This document shows positions 1-5,304 of a stretch of 7,261 bases of DNA, piece by piece. The DNA is from Evtepia sp. Its GTDB lineage: Bacteria; Bacillota; Clostridia; Oscillospirales; Oscillospiraceae. The DNA lies in contig JAQSXW010000038.1 in the NCBI GenBank assembly GCA_029256465.1, forward strand, positions 1 to 7,261, read 5' to 3'. Position numbers and translations under genes: made by a program. Below the pieces are notes generated by a model, which saw nothing but the letters and a program-made list of their open reading frames with translations, was not told where the DNA came from and ran no database searches. Every line of letters starts with the position of its first letter. The stretch's first letter is position 1.

Positions 1-127
1 AGACCGAAACATTGACACGTTGGATGCAGGAGTACCTGTTCTTTCCATGCACTCCCCCTTTGAAGTGGTATCGAAACTGGATTGTTACATGACCTATCGG
101 GCTATCCAAGTGATTTATGCCTCTTAA
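1..127 (+). CDS. M18-family aminopeptidase, C-terminal fragment (5' end outside window)
   Basis: This is the last 41 codons of a gene that enters from the left edge; the reading frame begins at base 2 and stops at TAA 125-127. The visible peptide contains LDAGVPVLSMHSPFEVVSK, which matches the conserved C-terminal block of M18 (aspartyl aminopeptidase / aminopeptidase I) metallopeptidases. In that family the His of the S-M-H-(S/A) motif (codon 50-52 here) is a zinc ligand at the active site. These enzymes are cytoplasmic, di-zinc, dodecameric exopeptidases that remove N-terminal residues, often acidic ones, from peptides. The fragment ends soon after the motif, as is usual for the family, so the C-terminus appears intact. 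The start, promoter and substrate-defining parts lie outside the window. It has its own terminator and is therefore probably not co-transcribed with the MFS gene downstream. The M42 family was considered but its C-terminal block differs. Confidence 0.85.
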   Translation, partial: DRNIDTLDAGVPVLSMHSPFEVVSKLDCYMTYRAIQVIYAS

Positions 128-159
128 CTTAAGGTGCTCGGATTACTACTTGTCTATCG

Positions 160-190
160 TAAAAGGCTATCCCGTTGGGATAGCCTTTTA
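160..190 (+). terminator. Intrinsic terminator after the aminopeptidase gene
   Basis: A perfect 14-bp inverted repeat (160-173 with 177-190) closes on a 3-nt GTT loop, 32 bases after the aminopeptidase stop. The GC-rich part of the stem (GGCTATCCC / GGGATAGCC) lies at the apex, and the descending arm ends in TTTT, giving the U-tract of a rho-independent terminator. The ascending arm begins TAAAA, so the hairpin could also work on the other strand, but no minus-strand gene is visible entering it from the right. Confidence 0.88.
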
Positions 191-222
191 CCTTCCATGG
201 AGAAAAGCAGGAAGCCCATGAA

Positions 223-251
223 TTGCATTTCATTTTGTGATGTGGTAAACT
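223..251 (+). promoter_or_regulatory. Candidate sigma-A promoter for the MFS gene
   Basis: A -35-like TTGCAT (223-228) is separated by exactly 17 bp from a -10-like TAAACT (246-251). The -10 is preceded by TGG, which fits an extended -10 (TGn). Transcription would begin around 257-258, about 87 nt before the MFS start codon at 345. It is the best promoter seen between the upstream terminator and the MFS gene. Each hexamer has only four of six consensus bases, so it is a candidate by eye. Confidence 0.5.
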
Positions 252-261
252 AGGAAAGCTC

Positions 262-330
262 ATGCATGATTTCAATCATAAACGACTGTATGAATGCGGA
301 AGCCGTCTCCGCGATACAAACAAGAGATAA
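262..330 (+). CDS. Possible 22-residue leader peptide with an Arg-Leu-Arg motif upstream of the MFS exporter
   Basis: A short frame starts at ATG 262 and stops at TAA 328-330, 14 bases before the MFS start. The peptide begins MHDFNHKRLYECG and ends SRLRDTNKR. It holds four arginines and two lysines, and residues 15-17 are Arg-Leu-Arg, encoded CGT CTC CGC at 304-312. This tripeptide fits the R/K-x-R/K macrolide arrest motif known from the ErmD leader peptide and mef-type leaders. An AGGA sequence (252-255) lies 6 bases before the ATG. The same RNA can pair with the MFS start codon, as described for the attenuator. Against it, the best promoter would start the RNA at about 257-258, which would leave out that AGGA and make the ORF nearly leaderless. 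A frame this short can also arise by chance. Its role as a regulatory peptide is inference. Confidence 0.3.
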   Translation: MHDFNHKRLYECGSRLRDTNKR

Positions 331-352
331 GAAAGAGGAGGATCATGGAGAC
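288..352 (+). promoter_or_regulatory. Candidate translational attenuator covering the MFS start codon
   Basis: Two mutually exclusive RNA pairings can be drawn. The first is a local hairpin with GTAT 288-291 pairing ATAC 314-317 and TGCGGA 295-300 pairing TCCGCG 308-313 (one wobble), around a 7-nt loop. The second pairs GUCUCCGCGAU (305-315) with AUCAUGGAGAC (342-352): ten pairs, one of them G-U, with a single C/A mismatch. It buries the MFS start codon (345-347) and leaves the AGGAGG in the loop. Bases 304-312 encode the Arg-Leu-Arg of the short upstream frame, so a ribosome held there would mask 305-315 and expose the start codon. The pairings are visible in the sequence; their use in the cell is inferred, and no folding energy was computed. 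Confidence 0.35.
336..341 (+). promoter_or_regulatory. Ribosome binding site that sets the MFS start
   Basis: AGGAGG lies 3 bases before ATG 345. The gap is short, but the motif is strong and overlaps purine-rich sequence on both sides. The in-frame ATG at 294 has no Shine-Dalgarno sequence before it, so 345 is preferred. Confidence 0.8.
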
Positions 353-1565
353 AACTTGGAAAAAGAACACGGCAATTTTCTTGGCTTCACAAATGATATC
401 CCTGTTTGGGTCCGCTTTGGTGCAATTTGCGATTACTTGGCACATTACCCTAGTCACACAATCCGGATTTTATATGACACTGGCCATTATCTGTGGCTTT
501 GTTCCTACCTTTCTGCTTTCTCCCTTTGCCGGGGTATGGGCGGATCGGTATAATCGCAAAACGCTTGTTATGGTTTCCGACGGATGTATTGCCATTACGA
601 CACTAATCTTAGCAACATCCATTCTATTTGGCTATGATGAACTTTGGCCGCTATTTGCCGCACTTGGGATCCGAGCTTTTGGCTCTGCAGTTCAGATGCC
701 CTGTATTGGAGCGATTTTGCCATCGATAGTTCCCGAAGAACACTTAACACGGATCAATGGCATGAATAGCACAGCCCAGTCACTGATTACATTGGTTTCA
801 CCGATGCTAAGTGCGCTACTGCTCAAAACAGCACCTCATTATAGTATTTTCTTTATTGATTTTGTGACGGCAGCGATTGCCATTGCCGTATTACTTTTGC
901 TTTTTAGGCTCCCAGAACGAGAAAAATCATCGGCTAAGAGAGAGAATAGCTATCTCGGTGAATTGAAAGAGGGAATTTTTTATGTTGGAAAGACCCACTA
1001 CCTCCGAAACTTTTTTGTTTTTCTAGGACTATATTTTTTGATGTTTACACCGGCAGCCTTCCTCACAGCACTTCAGACCACACCAAACTATGGCGAAGAT
1101 GAATTCTATCTCATGGCAATTGAGGTTGCCTTTTCGAATGGAATGGTATTGGGCGGACTTGCAATTGCTACTTGGGGAGGATTTCGTAAAAAGCTGCACA
1201 GCATGTCAGCAGCCGCATTTGTAATGTCAGCTTGTACTGTGTTGCTTGTTTTCTCAATTCCTTTTTGGAGTTATCTTGCTGTGATGGGGCTCTTTGGTCT
1301 CTCAATGCCGATCTTTGGAACGCCAGCGATGGTGATGTTGCAGGAGCGAGTTGATCCAGACTATTTAGGAAGAGTACTGAGTGTGATGACCATGATTTCC
1401 AGTTGCCTTATGCCTTTAGGGATGCTTTTGTTCGGTCCACTAGCAGATTTGCTAGCAATAGAATGCTTGCTGATTGGAACGGGAATTGCAATGGGAGTGC
1501 TATCGTTTTTTTTCTTAACGAATAAACCGCTTCTGGAGGCGGGTCGGATCATACGAAAGAGTTAA
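345..1565 (+). CDS. MefA-like major facilitator superfamily exporter
   Basis: The product is a 406-residue inner-membrane protein of the usual length for 12-helix MFS drug exporters, which expel small molecules using the proton gradient. It starts METTWKKNTAIFLASQ; hydrophobic segments run through the whole chain, with a basic, polar central loop at about 189-222. MFS motif A between helices 2 and 3 is visible as GVWADRYNRK at residues 63-72, with the conserved Asp67 and Arg68. The block VPEEHLTRINGMNSTAQSL (129-147) and QERVDPDYLGRVLSV (333-347) are typical of the subfamily that includes the macrolide exporter Mef(A). Many members of that subfamily have no known substrate, so macrolide export is possible but not shown. 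An ATG 17 codons upstream (294) is in frame but has no ribosome binding site. The gene stands alone between two terminators and may be controlled by its leader. Confidence 0.88.
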   Translation: METTWKKNTAIFLASQMISLFGSALVQFAITWHITLVTQSGFYMTLAIICGFVPTFLLSPFAGVWADRYNRKTLVMVSDGCIAITTLILATSILFGYDELWPLFAALGIRAFGSAVQMPCIGAILPSIVPEEHLTRINGMNSTAQSLITLVSPMLSALLLKTAPHYSIFFIDFVTAAIAIAVLLLLFRLPEREKSSAKRENSYLGELKEGIFYVGKTHYLRNFFVFLGLYFLMFTPAAFLTALQTTPNYGEDEFYLMAIEVAFSNGMVLGGLAIATWGGFRKKLHSMSAAAFVMSACTVLLVFSIPFWSYLAVMGLFGLSMPIFGTPAMVMLQERVDPDYLGRVLSVMTMISSCLMPLGMLLFGPLADLLAIECLLIGTGIAMGVLSFFFLTNKPLLEAGRIIRKS

Positions 1566-1589
1566 TTCCTAATTGCACCACCAATATAT

Positions 1590-1637
1590 AAAACAACTCT
1601 CCCGATACTATACGTTTAGTGTCGGGAGAGTTGTTTT
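1590..1637. terminator. Bidirectional intrinsic terminator between convergent MFS and ftsK genes
   Basis: A 21-bp stem (1590-1610 with 1617-1637, one T-G wobble) encloses a 6-nt loop. The core ACTCTCCCGA / TCGGGAGAGT is GC-rich, the + strand side ends in six bases of which five are T (GTTTTT), and the minus-strand side ends in TTTTATATA. It lies 24 bases after the MFS stop and 14 bases after the ftsK stop, so a single hairpin can end both transcripts. Confidence 0.9.
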
Positions 1638-1651
1638 TAGCAATTAAGAGA

Positions 1652-4315
1652 TTAGTGGGAGGTATCTTCAGGATCTTCCCAAGGGGGAGCGGAGTCATCT
1701 AAAGAAGTTTCAAAAAAAGAGGAGGTGCTGTCTTCATCAGAAACCATTTTGGTATCAGAAAATATCTCATCCAAATTCCGTTTTCTTCCTTGCATTTCAT
1801 CCCACTGATCTCTGCTGAGTAGTAGCTGCCTCGGCTTGGAACCTTCGAAGGGGCCAACGATTCCTCTATCTTCCATTTGGTCTACCAAACGGGCAGCACG
1901 AGAGTAGCCAAGTTTTAATCTGCGTTGTAGCATGGATACGGAAGCTTGTCCCATTTCTAAAACAATCTCTACAGCATCAGAAAAAAGTTCATCACAATCT
2001 CCATTTGCGTCATCAGAGAAAGGATCAGAAACAGAAGTCTTACTTCCTTTCCCTTGTTCTTCAGCATGCTGCTCAATTTCTAGGAGTACAGCTTCATCGT
2101 AGGATGCATTGCCGCTCCGCTTTACAAATTCTACAATGGAAGCGACCTCCTCATCATTAATGAGACAACCCTGCACACGGAGCGGTTTGCCGGAACCGAG
2201 GGGGAACCAAAGCATGTCGCCTTTGCCCACCAACTTTTCCGCACCTTGCGTATCCAAAATAATTCTGGACTCTAAGGAAGAGGCGACGGCAAACGCAATT
2301 CGTGACGGAATATTGGCCTTCATCAGGCCGGTAATGACATCCGCTGAAGGACGCTGCGTGGCAATGATGAGATGCATGCCGGCGGCACGACCCATTTGAG
2401 CAACACGGCAGATGGACTCTTCCACCTCTTTCGCAGCAACCAGCATCAGATCGGCCAACTCGTCAATGACAATGACGATCTGAGGAAGCTTTTGCAGTGC
2501 TTCATGCTTAGTCGTATGGGCATTGTAAGAAGCTAAGTCGCGCACGCCAACTTCAGAGAACATGCGATAACGCTTCATCATTTCCGTGACTGCCCACTGG
2601 AGGGCACCGGCAGCTTTTTTCGGATCCGTTACCACGGGGATCAGGAGATGAGGGATTCCGTTATAGATGCCGAGTTCCACCATTTTCGGATCCACCATTA
2701 TAAGGCGAACTTCTTCAGGTGTGGCCTTATAAAGCATACTGATAATCAGTGAATTGGTACAGACCGATTTACCCGAGCCTGTGGTTCCTGCAATGAGCAG
2801 GTGTGGTAGTTTTGCGGCGTCTCCAATGATGTAGTTGCCACCAATATCCTTACCAACGGCAAAGGAAACCTTTGACTTGTGTGAGGAGAAGGTCTCGGAA
2901 GCAATCACCTCGCGGATACAGACAGGGGAGATTGTATTGTTTGGCACTTCAATGCCAACGAGGGAAATCTTTCCCGGTACAGGTGCAATTCGTACGCTCG
3001 ATGCGCCTAAGGCCAAAGCAATGTCATCCGAAAGGTTGGTTAATTTGTTGAGGCGGACACCCTGTTCCAACTCAACTTCGTAACGAGTGATGGAGGGGCC
3101 TCGAACAGCACCTGTAATTTTCGCCACAATGCCAAAGGATTGTATGGTATCGGACAAACGTTTCTGAATTGCGGATAATTCTTCCTGGACAGCACCAGTG
3201 CTTGGTGTGATAATTTCATGAAGTAACGTAATGGAAGGATATTCATATTCGCTGTGGACCTCCATTACGGTTGCCACATCTCTGGCCACACTTTCTTGAT
3301 GCTCTCGGATTAGTTCACGTTTTTCGCTTTTTGTCAGTTCTCGCTCGACCAAAGGCTCTGGGACAGGGGTGAGAGGTAGTGTAATGGGAAGAGGAGCCGA
3401 TACGGATTCTTCCTGTGCGACTGTTGAGGTAGGTTGTACCTCTTTTTTTCCCAAAGACGTCGGAGGAGAGTCCTGATCCTCCTGCTGCAAATCAACGAGC
3501 ACCTCATCCGGGCGTTTGACTTCTGAGTCTTTCTTAAAAAAGCTCCGTTGGTTTTGCGTGGTTGGTTCTGGGGTAGGAGGATCATCTAGTGGGAGGTCCA
3601 AAGCCATCCGGCGTTTGCCTCGCGGAGGAGGTGGTGGTGGGATTTCTTCATAGTCATCCTCAGGCTCATCATCAACATATTCTCGATTTTGGCGGTAGCT
3701 CTGATAGGCATTGCGAACAGCTGTTCTGATGTGTTCAGGCGTGATATGGAATGCGCCTAAAATGAGTGAAAGTAGTGACAGCAGGAATATGAGGGTAGCT
3801 CCAATATTGCTGAACAGTTGAGAGAACAAAACCGCAATGAAACCGCTGACGGCACCGCCACTGGTCAAAAGTTGTCCGTCGGACCAAAGCTGTTTCACAC
3901 CTTCCAAACTGAAGGTGTAAGCAGTTCCGGCAAGAAAGACATGGATGAGTGCACCGAATAGCACCGGGAGTAAGAAAGTACACCACATCCGCAGGGTAAT
4001 CGGTTCTCTATACTGAAATAAAAGTAAGTAAGAGGCAAGAAGAAAGACAGGAACCAATAGCCAGAATCCATAGCCGATAACACCTTTCAGAACACTGGAG
4101 AGTAGGTTTACAACAACAGCATCAATCTGAAAGATGCTTAAGATCATAAACATAGCCATCAGCAAGCAGAGGAGTCCCCCTACGATCCGTTCCCATACGA
4201 GGGAAGAGGCTTTATTCTTTTGTACGGCAGATTTTTTCGGAGTGGTTGACTTCTTTTGCGTTTGGCTGCGGCTTCTATTCATTGTTTTACCGGAATTCTT
4301 TTGTGTGCTTGGCAT
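1652..4315 (-). CDS. ftsK: DNA translocase FtsK/SpoIIIE
   Basis: This 887-residue septal motor pumps chromosomal DNA across the closing division septum using ATP. The order of parts is a basic cytoplasmic N-terminus (1-38), four or five membrane segments (about 43-188), and a charged, proline-rich linker (about 205-355, with a run of six prolines at 226-231). The RecA-like motor follows. It has Walker A GTTGSGKS at 510-517, Walker B IVIVIDE at 613-619 and the ATQRPS block at 652-657. The DNA-reading winged-helix gamma domain is at about 775-838 (RRLKLGYSRAARLVDQME...GIVGPFEGSKPR). The start is ATG 4315, with AAAGGAG seven bases upstream. All key motor residues are present. An unusual acidic tail of about 48 residues follows the gamma domain. 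The gene lies 21 bp after uppP and is probably co-transcribed with it. Whether it acts in vegetative division (FtsK) or sporulation (SpoIIIE) cannot be told from sequence. Confidence 0.96.
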   Translation of the reverse strand: MPSTQKNSGKTMNRSRSQTQKKSTTPKKSAVQKNKASSLVWERIVGGLLCLLMAMFMILSIFQIDAVVVNLLSSVLKGVIGYGFWLLVPVFLLASYLLLFQYREPITLRMWCTFLLPVLFGALIHVFLAGTAYTFSLEGVKQLWSDGQLLTSGGAVSGFIAVLFSQLFSNIGATLIFLLSLLSLILGAFHITPEHIRTAVRNAYQSYRQNREYVDDEPEDDYEEIPPPPPPRGKRRMALDLPLDDPPTPEPTTQNQRSFFKKDSEVKRPDEVLVDLQQEDQDSPPTSLGKKEVQPTSTVAQEESVSAPLPITLPLTPVPEPLVERELTKSEKRELIREHQESVARDVATVMEVHSEYEYPSITLLHEIITPSTGAVQEELSAIQKRLSDTIQSFGIVAKITGAVRGPSITRYEVELEQGVRLNKLTNLSDDIALALGASSVRIAPVPGKISLVGIEVPNNTISPVCIREVIASETFSSHKSKVSFAVGKDIGGNYIIGDAAKLPHLLIAGTTGSGKSVCTNSLIISMLYKATPEEVRLIMVDPKMVELGIYNGIPHLLIPVVTDPKKAAGALQWAVTEMMKRYRMFSEVGVRDLASYNAHTTKHEALQKLPQIVIVIDELADLMLVAAKEVEESICRVAQMGRAAGMHLIIATQRPSADVITGLMKANIPSRIAFAVASSLESRIILDTQGAEKLVGKGDMLWFPLGSGKPLRVQGCLINDEEVASIVEFVKRSGNASYDEAVLLEIEQHAEEQGKGSKTSVSDPFSDDANGDCDELFSDAVEIVLEMGQASVSMLQRRLKLGYSRAARLVDQMEDRGIVGPFEGSKPRQLLLSRDQWDEMQGRKRNLDEIFSDTKMVSDEDSTSSFFETSLDDSAPPWEDPEDTSH

Positions 4316-4322
4316 ATAAGTG

Positions 4323-4329
4323 CTCCTTT
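4323..4329 (-). promoter_or_regulatory. Ribosome binding site of ftsK
   Basis: Read on the minus strand, AAAGGAG lies 7 bases before ATG 4315. It supports that start over the in-frame ATG at residue 12. It sits within the 21-bp gap after uppP, so ftsK can be translated from the uppP message. Confidence 0.85.
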
Positions 4330-4336
4330 AGGTTAG

Positions 4337-5179
4337 TCATCCTTTGATTAGGGACCAAACGATGGCGATGAGGCCGATTGTCCAACAGTAGTAGGCGAAC
4401 TTTCCAAATTTCCCCTTCTGGGCCAAGAGGTTAACCAGTTTAATGGCAAAGAAACCAAAGATTGCGGAAACTAACATACCAACTAAGTAAATTGGAATCA
4501 GTTTGAGATCAATCCCAGCCCGAACAGCATCACCAACTTCTAGAATATTGGCGCCCAGAACGGCAGGGATGGAAAGGAGAAAGGAGAATCGAACTGCAAA
4601 CTTTCGATCAAAGCCTCGCATCATGCCAAGCGAAATCGTGGTGCCAGAACGAGATAGACCAGGGACCACGGCAATCGCCTGACCGAGACCAACGATTGCG
4701 GCATCCAGCATCGTTGCGGTACGGGAGGTTTTTTTCCCTCGTTGGATCCGATCGGAAAAAAACAGGAAAAAACCAGTCACAAGCAAGGCACAGCCAACAA
4801 ACACTGTGTTTCCATACAAGGATTCCACACTATCTTTGATTGGGAGAATCAAAATGAGAGGGAGTGTGGCCACAATGAGCATGAGTACCATGCGACTGTT
4901 GGCAGTAGGGCGTATTTGTTCCTGCCTTTGACCAGAAAATAGGTTAGTCAGAACGGAGAAAAAATCCTTTACCATGTCCACAATATCTCGGAAATAGACG
5001 ATAAAAACCGCAATTAACGTACCGAAATGAAGCAGTACTTCAAAGAAGATATCTGTTTTTGCGACGCTGGCCATGCCCATGAGGTTCTGCATCAAAGACA
5101 GGTGACCAGAGCTGGAAATGGGCAAAAACTCTGCCACACCTTGAACCAGACCTAAAATAACCGATGTAATATAATTCAA
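4337..5179 (-). CDS. uppP: Undecaprenyl-diphosphatase (UppP/BacA family)
   Basis: This 280-residue polytopic membrane enzyme removes a phosphate from undecaprenyl diphosphate, regenerating the lipid carrier used for peptidoglycan and other wall polymers. Its activity is associated with bacitracin resistance. The first catalytic block is GLVQGVAEFLPISSSGHL (10-27), containing the (E/Q)xxxE motif (Gln13, Glu17), the serine run at 22-24 and His26. The second is PGLSRSGTT (173-181) with Arg177. Hydrophobic segments fill the rest, and the length is normal for the family. The start is a TTG codon at 5179-5177: GGGAGG lies nine bases upstream, and the protein then begins NYITSVILGLVQG, aligning well with family N-termini. 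No in-frame ATG gives a better start. It has its own promoter and is followed after 21 bp by ftsK, suggesting a two-gene transcript. All catalytic residues are present. Confidence 0.95.
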   Translation of the reverse strand: MNYITSVILGLVQGVAEFLPISSSGHLSLMQNLMGMASVAKTDIFFEVLLHFGTLIAVFIVYFRDIVDMVKDFFSVLTNLFSGQRQEQIRPTANSRMVLMLIVATLPLILILPIKDSVESLYGNTVFVGCALLVTGFFLFFSDRIQRGKKTSRTATMLDAAIVGLGQAIAVVPGLSRSGTTISLGMMRGFDRKFAVRFSFLLSIPAVLGANILEVGDAVRAGIDLKLIPIYLVGMLVSAIFGFFAIKLVNLLAQKGKFGKFAYYCWTIGLIAIVWSLIKG

Positions 5180-5188
5180 TACAACGAT

Positions 5189-5194
5189 CCTCCC
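5189..5194 (-). promoter_or_regulatory. Ribosome binding site that supports the TTG start of uppP
   Basis: On the minus strand GGGAGG ends nine bases before TTG 5179. An ATG directly before it (ATGGGAGG) opens a frame of only six codons in another register, so the TTG is the only start giving the full conserved N-terminus. Confidence 0.7.
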
Positions 5195-5222
5195 ATATGT
5201 ATGCTAACATTAAATTAATAAA

Positions 5223-5251
5223 ATGATACCATATTTCTAATAAAAATCCAA
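5223..5251 (-). promoter_or_regulatory. Sigma-A-type promoter for uppP-ftsK
   Basis: Read on the minus strand, TTGGAT (5251-5246) and TATCAT (5228-5223) are separated by 17 bp, and TGG directly before the -10 forms an extended -10. Transcription would begin near 5216, giving an untranslated leader of about 37 nt that contains the uppP ribosome binding site. The surrounding DNA is AT-rich, as expected for a promoter. Confidence 0.65.
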
Positions 5252-5304
5252 TATGATTGTAATTAGTTTTGGATGCTGGCCATTGCGGTAAAAATGTATC
5301 TTTA

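Noticed and set aside
266..553. A 95-codon + strand frame overlapping the MFS leader and 5' end
   Set aside because: It runs out of frame through the first 200 bases of the well-supported MFS gene and its peptide shows no recognisable family.
2886..2895. GAGAAGGT, close to the SpoIIIE-directing octamer GAGAAGGG
   Set aside because: It has one mismatch and is isolated; by eye no exact copy was found, and one near match is expected by chance.
2109..3083. Open + strand frames antisense to the FtsK motor domain (2109-2399 and 2835-3083)
   Set aside because: They mirror the codon pattern of ftsK on the other strand, lack ribosome binding sites and have no recognisable domains.
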